A stretch of 64,000 nt of DNA, from assembly GCA_030704615.1 (NCBI GenBank), contig CM060734.1:61458042-61522041 (forward strand), written 5' to 3'. Positions 47,000-58,235 of this stretch are shown here, in pieces. Origin of the DNA: Takakia lepidozioides. Its lineage: Eukaryota; Streptophyta; Takakiopsida; Takakiales; Takakiaceae. A program made the translations under genes and the position numbers. Each line of letters begins with the position of its first letter. Within the stretch, counting starts at the first letter, position 1. Under the pieces are notes generated by a model that saw only the letters and a list, made by a program, of their open reading frames with translations, had not been told where the DNA came from and did no database searches.

Positions 47000-49900
47000 G
47001 AGAGCTTTGTACATGAACCCACCAAAATTGCCATTACTTGCTCAAGCAGAGGTGTGATCTCCATATTAGGCAAAGCTCTAGGACATTCTCGCATTCAAGT
47101 CTTTGAATGAGCCTCAGATCTAGCTTAGAAAGCATGTCCACAAAGTGACCACAGCCCCACAGTAAGCTGCCGTGACTTTGACACAGCAGCTCCGCAGTGC
47201 GTCTGCCGTGAGCTGCAGGAGCAGGAAGTAAAGGAATATGGAGCCTCAAAGGCCAACGACCGCAACTTGTGAGGAAGGCATTACGGGTCATGATGCGTGC
47301 AGGTCTGCAGATGAGATGTGGTTTCTGACACACTGAGATCAGGAAGTGTGTATGTATGAGTTCCGTGATTCAAAAGCTTTTGAATCACTATGACCGCAGA
47401 TTGGTGTTGCTCACATGAAATAAATTTGCAAACCCTTGATTAGGGTTTCTGTTATCCCTTGTCAACCCTACACGCATGTCTCATTCATGTCCCCCGTACT
47501 TTCACTTCTGTGATGTGCCAAATAAATTGTTGTAACACACAACTCAGTTGATGAATTTGCAGATACAATCTCCAGTGAAAGGTAAAAGCTAGCCAAATAC
47601 ACAGTGTAGTAGTAGGCCATGAAACCTACAATTTTAGTGGACACAGGCCCAAAGATATGGTAAAGAACGTAAAGAAGGTCTGGTCTACAAGGCCATTTTC
47701 CAACCGGATTGTCATGGGTTGGAGCATTGTACAAGATCATATAACTGTTATTGAGATTCTTTAACCCCTGGTGAGCGACGACACCTGTTTTTTTGGACAA
47801 AACCGGGACCCACCCTCACACTCAGCTTGTAGCTTCCTACCCCATTCATCCACGTGGATGAACTGTACGAAGTCATCCCTACCTACCAATCCACCCTTTT
47901 GTTTGGGAGATTATAACAATTGAATAAGGTGCATTTTCCGTAAAATGAAAAAAACAACCCCTAACTTCATGTTTGACCAAGCAAAAAATCAATTTTGCAA
48001 AATGTTTGTGGAAGAAAACTTAAGTGCCATATTCTAATGTAGTGTTGCATCCGAAAACCCTCACCCCAATCTGCCAAAACTTTGGGGGGGTTGCTTTGTG
48101 GTCAAAAGATTGAATTTGCAAAGCAAATGGTTCAGGTCCCATTGGGACCCAAAATTTTACTCCAATGTGGATTTCCAGCAGTGTTTTTTTTTTAATTTGG
48201 AAAATAACAGGAGTGGCTACTGAGTTTTGTAGGAATAGCCATATTTTCTATTCATCCACTGAAATTTGGACAGAATCATCCTCCTCTCTACTTTCATCCA
48301 TGTATATCATCCATATTAGGCGAATTCATCCAATATTTATATTTGTTTTGGAGAAGTTTGGCGATTTCATCTATGAGAAAACAAGAAATTTACAACAAAA
48401 TATTCATTTCTTGAGGTCGAAAAATTGCGAAATTTCGCCAGATTTAAAAACACTGATTTCCAGCAGTTAGACACTAGTGGTAGGCTAAGAACTACACTAC
48501 ACTGTCCTAGAATTTCCCAAAAATCTCCAAAATTGCATTTGAGATGGAGGATTTTGTGAATTTTCCGGCCTCCTTCAAGTCAGCCAAATGGTTGCCGGAT
48601 TTTATACTGAATCCGGCTATGTTTTCCGGGCCACGTCATGCTTCCCCAATAATTCCCAGGGCCACCTCATTCCAACCGTCTCAGTGTTCCTCCCTGTTTT
48701 TTGTAGGGCCTGTGATCCACTCGACTCCAACTGCCATTCAACTGTTGGGTTCATTCTCAACTACTAGCAGACAAAGCCAAAGACAGCAGATAGGGGACAA
48801 GTACTCGACGCTTACACCCTGAAGGTCAAACCCCCTGATCTGCCCTCATATGCAGATTGCCCCCCCCCCCCCCCCCCCCACATATGTCACTCCCGTGAAC
48901 CTACCGGCATGTCCGAACGCCAGCGTAGCAGCAAACAACTACAGATGCGATTCCCACCTACACACACACAATTAGTTCATCGACCGCAGACGAGATGTGC
49001 TTCGCGCCAACAACTTCTAAGACAGAGGAATGCATTATCGCATTGGTGACAAAAGTAATGGGTACAACAGCCCGCACTGCATGCATACATGGCGAAGCGG
49101 ACTGTGCAAAGAGGAATGCCAGCGGGAAGGCGAGGTCGTCAACACGGAGGCACGAATCGGGTGCACAGCCAGCCTGACAGGAGCCGTCAAACTGTCTGCC
49201 AAGGCCAGCAAAAACTCAAGATGGGTCATCCCATGGTGCAACCCCCTCGGGCGCATGTGATACACATGCAAGAGATAACCATTCACAACTCTGTATCTAT
49301 TATCTACAAGCAAGCCGCCTTCTCAAGACTCGGAGCACCTGGCAGTACCGTATGATGGCCTCGTGATATGATAAATCTTTTTGTTGTTGCTCTATACACT
49401 TCCCTGGTGAATCAATGAAGACCTTTGGTGGTGCTGCAGCAGTATTAGGCAGTTTTATCTTCGTAGGACCCAACAAGAAAGATGTTGTGCGAGGTAAACA
49501 CATTGCTGTGACGCAATATGAATGTCATGCAACTTTCTTCCTTAACAAGATGCAGGTGATCAACTATACTTGATATGTAGAATGTCAAGTTAATAAATTA
49601 TATATTTTCATATCCTCATGTTAACTCCAATACATTCTTGTTTAGCTTATATCTAGTCTGAGTCTCGTTGGAGGAATTTGTGTCTAATAAAAAGTTTGTT
49701 GTATGTACCAATGAGGTTTTGTTGTCGTCGTGAGGTTTATCACTTTCCATGTACATCCCTCTTTCTCAAGAGTCAAATCTTTTTGTTGATCATGATATTT
49801 GTCAATAATCACTACTCCCTCATTGTGATTTAGGATGCTCAAATGTATATCGCAACGTTGTAGTTGTCTGCATGAGGCTGTGTCAATTTAAAGTCATTCT

Positions 49901-50700
49901 ATATTGACTTATGATGTGTGATTGTTTTCAACAACCAGATATGGTCATTTGACATAATTGTTGCAATTACATAACGTCATTGAGAATAAAACTTTGTCAT
50001 TAAATTGCTCGATGTTGTCATTGTGCATGACCGTAAGTGGATGAGTCACATGATTCAAGGTTGCATTCAATGCCGTCAGTGTGGGATTGTGAACATTCCA
50101 GAGGTTGAAGTCTTTTAGCTTTGTGAAGAAGTTGAAGGAAAGGAACACATGTTGTTGTAAGTATCAAGTGACATCTACAATCTGTAGGTTGGAGTACGTC
50201 CAACAGTTTCTTTGAAATCTTCATCAAAGTTACGCGTTAGGCATTTTTCTGACACTCATGTTGCGTTTGGGGGAGCTAGGTGTTATTGGAGTCCAATATG
50301 TGAAACCATAAACTGGAAACATTTGGTCTGCAGGTGTAAGTTTGGTACAACGAATGTAATTTATTTAAATCCGTAGAAGATAAGAGAAAGATAAGAGTAC
50401 TTATCAACCCATGTCCACCACAACTGCAAGACTTGAATACCATCAGCACCTGTGAGCACCTGTAGTGACAAACCAACAAAATGAGCATTTCATGTAGATT
50501 AAAAAAAATGTCATCGCACACAAACAATAAGAAACAAGCAGACAATAAGAAAGTAAACACGCACCAAACAAAAAAATACCAGTCAGTCTACATATTTGTG
50601 CTTAGGTGATCAGTCTGCATTCTTGGGACTAAGTCCCTGGTACACTATCTTAGGCAAGGTCCTATTCTCGAGGACGACGTAAGGTTCTTAGAACACTCAA
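47000..50700. other. Gene-poor gap, AT-rich in part, with a 20-C run
   Basis: No gene recognised on either strand. It contains the kinase 3' UTR at its start and an uninterrupted run of 20 C at 48860-48879. Open frames of 60-110 codons (for example minus 47800-47468) show no family features. Confidence 0.5.
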
Positions 50701-50754
50701 GACGGTGTGTGTGCCTTGCCTCTCATTTTACAATAATTGGGACCTTATGGCGCA

Positions 50755-51262
50755 CGCATGAGCTGACCGGTGGGCCCCGCGCACGGACGCCCGGCTCCCC
50801 CCACCCGGACCCCCCTGCCCGCCGCTGCGCGCGGTCGCCCACCTGCTGCCGCAGCCCCACCAGCCGCGCCCGCGGCAGCCCCGCCCGCGCTCCGCCGCGC
50901 CCTCCGCCGCGCCCCCAGTCCGGCGCGGCCAGTCCGCCCGCCAGTCCGCTGCCCGTGAGTCCAGTTCCCCTCAGTCCGCCAAACCGCCAGTCTGCTGTGC
51001 ACACCAGTCCGTTGTGCCAGTCCCCGCAAGTCCACCCAACAGTCCGTTGTGCCCGTCTGCTGCCCCCCAGTCTGCCAGTCTGCCAGTCCGCGCTAGCCGA
51101 AGGATCTGGATCGTCCATTCTGAGAAACCCATCCGCGCCATCCATGCCAGTCCGATGTGCCAGTCCCGGCCAGTCCACCCAACAGTGTGCCTGCCAGTCC
51201 GCCGCCCATGAGTCCGCTTTCCTCCAGTCCACGGATGATGCCACATCTGGACCGTCCGTTCG
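50755..51262 (+). repeat. GC-rich block and left nonamer array
   Basis: 50755-51000 is strongly C-rich and CpG-rich compared with its surroundings. From about 50930 to 51240 variants of AGTCCGCTG, AGTCTGCTG and AGTCYGCCAG recur every 10-25 bases. The long open frames across it (both strands) are compositional. Confidence 0.8.
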
Positions 51263-51874
51263 CAAATGCCATCTGAGCCCTCCATTTTTAGGGCATGAAT
51301 TGAAACCTTATCCCTGCCACCTGCCACTTGCCAGCAGCCGCGAACGTGCGCATTGATGCTCCTTGCACGTTGTCCATCGTGTCCAGTGTACTGCGGCGCG
51401 TTTCTTGCAGGTTTTGAAGCGTGTCCTCTGTACTGTACAGGGCATGGACGTGGAAGCAAAAGGTGTTGATATACTAAAAACGGGATGCTGGATTATACGG
51501 CCTCTTCGACAAAGTTTGCAAACACCCAAACCAGGACTCTTCAACAGGAAGGACCTCCAATGGAAGAGAGACACGCAATATGGTTATATGGGTGCCAGAT
51601 AGAATGTTTTGAAGGCCTGAATACCATGGGATAGAGTTGATGACTTTCTCCTTGGAGATGAGAGTTTGGTGGACTACCCCACTCAGTTTTGGGTGAATGT
51701 CCATACTAAAGTGCAACCCGGCATGCTAAAAGAGCGGAGAGCCAGCAGTTCTCTGAATAGTATCATGTGTGCTCCATCCTCATTGTCCTTTTGTAGTCTG
51801 ATTGCATGTCTGTTGCCATTTTTCGTACCCACGTTCTGTGATTTCATGCTTCCAGAAGTCGATGGATATCCATT

Positions 51875-54800
51875 GTGATTTTTATGTCCAGGTATCAATG
51901 CTTCTATGGTCGTGATGACAAGCGCACCAACAATGCGACAGTGGAGGATCCGAAACTGAAACGTGGAGGACCTCTTCTGGGTGCTGGAACATCTCATCCT
52001 CATAAAGGCCCAAGGAGAAAGAAGTCGGAATATGGAGAGTCTTACAAGCGTGGTTGCCAGTGTTTTTTCAAGGTCCAGCAATGTTATCTTGCCCCCGACA
52101 TTTGTGTCCTCGCGTACTACAACAATATGAAGCATACAGACGCGAAAGGGAACCCCTGTCATGGGAAGTCCTTTGAGTTCAGGAACACTCGCCGCGCCTA
52201 CGCACCACACATTAGCGAGGAATTGAAAGCATGGGTCATGGAGTGTCTATGCCGAGGCCTGTCAGTCGCCCAAATCATGATGGAACATAAAGAGCACGTC
52301 ATGAACAACACCGGGTTGGGGGATGCATGGACACGGGACGATTTTTTGCTAGAGCAAGATGTGCGCAATCTGGCCGAGAAACGGGCATGGCAAACGTTCA
52401 AAAACCATGCGAACGATGCGGAGAGTGTCCGCATGTGGAAAGACCAGAACCCGAAATCGATCTTCTTCTATCAAGAGGAAAAATTGGCGCCAACATTCAA
52501 GCACTACGATGACGACTTAACATTCACAATCGGCATACAGACTGAGTGGCAGAAGAAACGAATGCTTCAATTAGGCCATGCCCGTATCGTTGCATGCGAT
52601 GCAACCTTCGGGACAAATCACCACAAGGTACTCTTCATCCCTTTCACAATTTATCCACTTGCAGAAGTAGTGGATGTACGCACACTGGCAACATCTGACA
52701 TTCTGCATTTGAACAGTTCCCATTGTACACGTTGATGGTCTTCGACGAGTGGCTTAACGGTATACCAGTTGCGTACATCATATGCGCGCGTGAGCGGACA
52801 ATAGATGGCAGCCTTACGGGACTCTCTCCTCGCAGAAATGCCGGACTGGCGACCCAATGCTTTCATTGTGGACGATGTCGACGCCGAAATAAACGCCATT
52901 ACGTAAGTTTCACGTACCATCCTGTACACTCACGTGCAAGTCCGTCGTCTGCGTCAATTGTCTGTCTCTTCGGCAAGTCCCCTGCCATACAACATAGTCT
53001 TGGCTGCAAGTCCAGCCCATTCATTTCTGCAAGTCTGCTGGCAAACCAATCCGCTGGTAATGTCCTCTAGCGAAGTCCGCTGGAAGACTCACTTGCGCAA
53101 GTACGCTGTAAGGTTAGTCTGCTCGAGTGTGTTGCCAGCAACGTCTGGGTAAGTCTGCTGCCGGTCTCCTAAGGGCAAGTCCACTGGCAGGCCAGTCCGC
53201 CGGAGGGGACTGTTCGCAAGCAGTCCGCTGTAAGACTCACGTGCGCCAGTCTGCTGCGACCTCAGTCTGGTCCAGCAAGTCCGCTGGCAGGCAGGTCCGC
53301 CAGAGGAGACTGTTCGCAAGCAGTCCGCTGCAAGACTCACGTGCGTCAGTTTACTGCGACCTCACTCTAGTCGAGCAAGTCCGCTCGCAGGCGAGTCCGC
53401 CGGATGGGACTGTTCGCAAGCAGTCCGCTACAAGACTCACGTGCGCCAGTCTGCTGCGACCTCAGTCTGGTCCAGCAAGTCCGCTGGCAGGCAGGTCCGC
53501 CGGAGGGGACTGTTCGCAAGCAGTCCGCTGGCAACCCAGTCCGGTCGGGATGTCCTTTGGCCAAGTCCGTTGCAAGACTCACTTACGTAAATCCGCTGCG
53601 AGGTCAGCATGGTCAGGTCTGCTGGCGGTGTCGTGAGGGCAACACTCATGGCAGGTCAGAGTGGGCGAGTCTGCTGCCTGAATCCGTTTGGAACAGACGG
53701 GCAGACCAGTCAACTAGACAGTCTACTGGGTTAGTGCCCAAATCCACCGGCCAAGTCCTCTTTGAAGTCTCTCATGTGGGCATGTGTACTTTGCAGGGCT
53801 GTTTTTCGAGGAGTGCTAATTTTCATGTGCCTTTGGCATGTCCGGCGGGCTTGGGTGAAGCAATCATGCGCGAAAACCAAAGATCCTATCACTGTCGCAA
53901 ACTTGCTGAAAGATATGGGAGACCTCATGTACTGTAGAGGTGGACCAATCAATCCCAAAGAAGGTCTTGCATGGGTAGCAACAACGCTCCGACGCATGAG
54001 AAAGAAATATATGAATTTCTGGACTATATCGATAAGGAATGGCGTCTTAAAATAGCAATGTGGTGTACAGCAGCTCGCCATGTTCCGCATGCCAGTCAAG
54101 ACACCAATGCTAGCATTGAGGCATACCATGGAAACTTGAAGGCAAGACTGAGGATGGGGAAAGGCAAAATGACTGGGCGTAGAGTGGATTGGCTCATATG
54201 GGAACTCGTGTGCTAACACACTACTGGTATGCAATTCACCTGAAGACGCACGGATTCATAAGGAATGACAAACAGGAGAAGTACATGTCCAATTTTGTGC
54301 TTGCGGCACGCGATATCCCAGCTTGCAATGTCACTCTTCCGTTCCATCCTGGGCAACCAGCCTATGTTCTAAGCACCAATCACCCAAACACAATTTACAT
54401 TGTTTACAACCCCGGATGCGAATGGGCTTCTTGCACTTGCCCATGGGCAATGAAGGGCAATTTGTGCAAGCATCAAGTCCGAGTCCTGAAGTTGCTTCAT
54501 CCACAAGTGCAGGATGGACTCATAGTGCGCGCTTGTGGCACGGCGCTGGGAACCATTCATGGAGGATTGCATAATGTGTTTAGGGTTCATGCAAGTATCG
54601 GCGACGAAGAGGGTTTGGGAAATGCAACAAAGGGCCCTTCCACAAATGACTTCCCCTATGATGCGGAGCCTGTCCTCGTACCATCCTCCATGGGTGAAGA
54701 ATTTGCAGACATATTTCGCATTATTAGGGACGACAAATACCTGCAGAAACATGTGTTGTCTTCTCTTCATATCTGTAGGGGGCAGCTTGTTGATATTCTC

Positions 54801-55028
54801 GCCAAGAGTGCTGCAGGAATGTTGCACCCTGCGGCAGCAAAGAGCTTTCGTCCTGTAAATGACAACAACAATATGTCGCTGAAAAGGAAATGGGATTTCG
54901 TTGAGGCATGGAAAACGCAACCCAGGGTCTTACGCAAAACAGGGAAGAGGGTCGGTGCCCCAACACTTGCAGCACACCTATACTCCACAATCCGGAGAGT
55001 CGCAGACCGTATACCAGTTTTAAAGTAG
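51875..55028 (+). pseudogene. MURA-type (MULE) transposase with SWIM zinc finger, frameshifted
   Basis: DDE transposase for cut-and-paste movement. Exon A about 51888-52635, after the acceptor TCCAG and with a Cys-rich KRGCQCFF front, ends in CDATFGTNHHK (first Asp). Exon B about 52710-52902 has YTLMVFDEWLNGIPVAYII and FIVDDVDAEINAIT (second Asp). Exon C from 53797 has FMCLWHVRRAW (CxxH), NASIEAYHGNLKAR (the Glu) and GRRVDWLIWE. Then LTHYWYAIHLKTHGFIRN and the SWIM finger CEWASCTCPWAMKGNLCKH, ending at a stop at 55028. The frame shifts by one base near 52800, 53965 and 54210, so the copy is broken unless these are sequence errors. An upstream exon with DDFLLGDESLVDYPTQFW at about 51630-51760 may belong to it. 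Confidence 0.85.
53171..53560 (+). repeat. 100-bp tandem repeat, 4 copies, in the transposase intron
   Basis: The marker GACTGTTCGCAAGCAGTCCG starts at about 53208, 53308, 53408 and 53508, exactly 100 bp apart. Each unit holds several AGTCYGCTG-like nonamers. The array fills much of the 894-bp intron 52903-53796. Confidence 0.92.
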
Positions 55029-55099
55029 AGTAGGAAATGTAAGAAATGGTACAGTATCATTCTCCCCCATGAAATAAAATTTCGGCAATACGATTGCAT

Positions 55100-55700
55100 G
55101 TGCACCAGACGTCCAACCTGCCTGCCAACCAGCCTGATAAACCAGTCTTCTGGCATCTGAACCGGTCTGCTCAATCAGTCTTCTACCGTCTGATCCAGTC
55201 TGCTCAACCAGTCTTCTGGTGTCTGAACCAGTCAACCACTCTTCTGGTATTTGAACCAGTCTGACTAGGCTGGGACTCAGTCTTCAAACAGTCTGCTATG
55301 CCAGCCTTCTCCTGAGCAGACCAGTCTCCCGGTTCTGAACGTGCCTGCACCTGGCTGACCAGTGAGCCTCATGCGGTCTGCCCATCAGACTGGCCATTCT
55401 CAGCACGGTGGACTCTCATTACTCTGCTGACCAGACTTGGCAGTCTACTGGCCAATGCCATCCACCTGTACTATACCACTCCGGTGACTCTCGACAGTCT
55501 GCTCACCAGTGCAGACTCATGGTTCCCAATCGCATCTGCCAGTCTGCCGGACTGGTCCCAACTCCTCAGTCTGTCGGACTCTCGTCAGTCTAGCGACATT
55601 GTCATGTGTCTGCTCACAAGCCTAGGCATACCCTCTTCCCGTACTCTGGCAGTCTGCTGACTCTCGGTTGTTTGCTGACCAGTGGACTCCCTTGGTATGT
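55100..55700 (+). repeat. Nonamer array between the two element genes
   Basis: CAGTCTGCTCA, CAGTCTTCTGG and CAGTCTGCCGG variants recur from just after the transposase stop almost to the 3' end of the protease gene. Plus-strand orientation. 55700-55916 shows nothing more. Confidence 0.85.
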
Positions 55701-56344
55701 TAAACAAAATGATTGTGTGTGCAGCGGTAAGTCCGCTTAACAACATGTAGTGAATTGGTCACAAATCTACAGCGACTACTCCACACTGCACTCATATGCG
55801 ACCAATAGGATGTGTATACAAAGTCATATTTTATTTCGTTGCAAATGCTCAAAAGCATGCTTACATGACAGATGCGTTTTATGATGCACATCTAATCTCG
55901 GACCCAGATGGATATCTATGAGGATACTGCTTTCTCAGCAGCACTCAAACCAGTCAAGATGTACTTAAGACACTGCATCCGTTGGCCAAGTGCAAACTTG
56001 AACGTAAACCAGTGTTTCGTGAAAGGTACTCCTCTCTCTGCCCTTTTAGAAGAGGTTCGAGTATGCCCAGTTTGTAGCCATTCATAATATCCTTGGATGA
56101 AAGACATGACGTAAAACCCGCATTCCCAGCTGAATGGCTGTTGGGGCACTTCAGGCTGGTTGAACTGAAATGCCCTAACCTCCTCCCAACTCGGTGAATC
56201 AACACTGTAGCCTAAACACTCCGCATGCAGCTTCCGTATCCATGACAAAACATATGGGCAACCATGCAAAGACTCGATGGAGTTCATGTGAGTATAGCAG
56301 CCTTTCCGCACGTCGATGACAACAACACTCCAGTGCGCCCTGCA

Positions 56345-56725
56345 AGACGAATCTCATGAGTCTCACGGCAACAGTCCACTCAGCAGACCACTCAAATTGT
56401 CTCTCCAGCAAACTCTACAGACTCCCACACTGCACGGGTCCCACTACACTCAGCCGACTCGGCAGAGTCACGACTCAGCAAACTCAGAAGACTCATCACC
56501 CAGCAAACTCGGCATAATGAGCAGACTCAGCAGACTCAGCATAATGAGCACACTCAGCAGACTCGGCAGATTGAGCAGACTCAGGGCTGAGTGGGCTGAC
56601 CGAGCAGACTGTCCTCATTCAAAAGACTGGGCAGATTTGCCAGACTGAGCAGGCGAGAGGCAGGTGTGAACGTAGTGACGTCATTCAAAAGACTGGCCCG
56701 ATAGAACAGACTGGGTATGCGAGAT
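56345..56725 (-). repeat. Nonamer array in the last protease intron
   Basis: CAGCAGACT, CTCAGCAGACTC and GAGCAGACT recur on the plus strand, the reverse orientation to the left array. The array fills the GT-AG intron 56340-56730. A shorter stretch of the same kind lies in the intron 57103-57261. Confidence 0.85.
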
Positions 56726-57869
56726 CTTACTCCTCCACAATCGGAATGATTATATGATGACAGTCTTTTATGTCTTTGCCGAGCCGAGGGACGCTCCAGC
56801 AAGAATGCAGATACTCCACTAGTCTTTCCCGTGGCCCTTCCCAATGTGTCATCATACGAGACCATGTTGAGGCTGGTAGAAAAGCAACAGTACTTGAGTA
56901 CTTGTCTTCAACCGTCTTCTCATAGAAACGACACCACAGCTCCAGCATTCTATTTGTGCACTCCGACTCCACCGTCTCAAGTGGCTTCAAGTCCGGAGGC
57001 CCGATAGAGCACTCATACCGGGGGTCGACTTCATAAAAGTGAACCATGCAATTGCCGGCCACGACATTCCGTCGCAGGGCCGCGGCAAAACGAGAACCCA
57101 ACCTGCACACAGACCACGGCCTTGTGTGAAAACCCATGTACACAACGGTCTGAGCGGACTGACTCCATTCAACAGACTGCCCATACCGAGCGGACTGAGA
57201 AGACTCACACTTCTGAGCAGACTGGAGTGACCAGACTCAGCAGACTGGGAGGACTACTCACTGGTGCATTTCTCGCTGAAGAACCACTTCCTTGTCTGTA
57301 TCCAATGCCATTTTGCGGTCCTTGTTCATGAAGACAGCGGACTTGCCTTTCTTCGCAGGTTTCTTGGCAACAGGACCCTCCCAAATTTCCTGAGTCTGCT
57401 CCACGACAGTCCGCTTCTTCGCTCTACTTGTGCCTAGGGATTCGGCGACTATTGTGGCCGGGTTCGATTCAGCAGACTGTCGAAGTGATGCGGTCCTGCT
57501 TCGCAAGACGACTGTGTCTGCAGGCTTGTTCACACTTGCAGGACTTGTATTGGCAGCCTCACGGGTTGCATGCGTTGAACTAATCCGTGCATCTGTTGGC
57601 GTTGTAAGTAAGCCACCTTTTCTGGTTGTGGAGCCAACGTGAGCAACATTGGCGGGTTGTGGAATTGCCTGGGAGGGAAACGGTGTCCTCAAGTCCTGTA
57701 GGTACAATAGATCTTGTCAATACACAGAAATTGAGCATGAATCTGAAATCACAGAGGTGGAAGACGGCAGGGCACAACCTGTACGGCGTCATTGGAAGGA
57801 AGCGACTAGGCAGACTACTCCCCTACTTGAACGTCAGTCTGTCTGTGCTGCTCAGAGCGGTTAGCCTAG

Positions 57870-58235
57870 TGCTCAGTCTGCTCGCCGCTATGGTCAGTCT
57901 GATGTCGAGTCTGGTGGACACTCTCGTGTGGGGGGAACGACATGTTGGCCCTTAGTCTGTCCATGTTCGGCATCGGTCTGCTACTCAGTGTCCTCAGTCT
58001 GGCCAGTCTGGTACTCAGTGTGCTCACCGCTCTGGTCAGTCTGCTGTCGAGTCTGGTGGACACTCTCATGGGCGGGGCGAACGGCATGTTGGCCCTCCTC
58101 CAGAGGACCATGTTCAGCGTCAGTCTGCTGCTCACTGTCCTCAGTCTGGTCAGTCTGGTGCTCAGTCTGCTTTTTGCTCTGGTCAGTCTGTTGTTCAGCC
58201 TGGTGGTCACTCTCGTGGTCGGTCTGCTCTTGCAA
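57870..58235 (-). repeat. ~143-bp tandem repeat, about 2.5 copies, in protease coding sequence
   Basis: The marker CTCTGGTCAGTCTGCTGTCG and variants begin at about 57889, 58030 and 58175. On the minus strand the unit reads QTDQ..., EHGPLEEGQHAV and HESVHQTRQQTDQS. The copies differ by a few bases and by a Gln codon that is TAG in one of them. Confidence 0.85.

Noticed and set aside
47468-47800. 110-codon minus-strand ORF in the gap after the kinase
   Set aside because: No recognisable domain, no splice partners, no conserved neighbour.
48860-48879. Run of 20 C as a possible G-quadruplex or replication signal
   Set aside because: A plain homopolymer with nothing around it to support a function; length may also be a sequencing artefact.
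49030-49355. Overlapping ORFs of 60-90 codons on both strands
   Set aside because: Several frames are open at once and none shows a domain or plausible splice context.
50709-51356. Long proline/serine-rich open frames on both strands
   Set aside because: They are produced by the GC-rich block and the nonamer array; no family features, and open frames on both strands at once are compositional.
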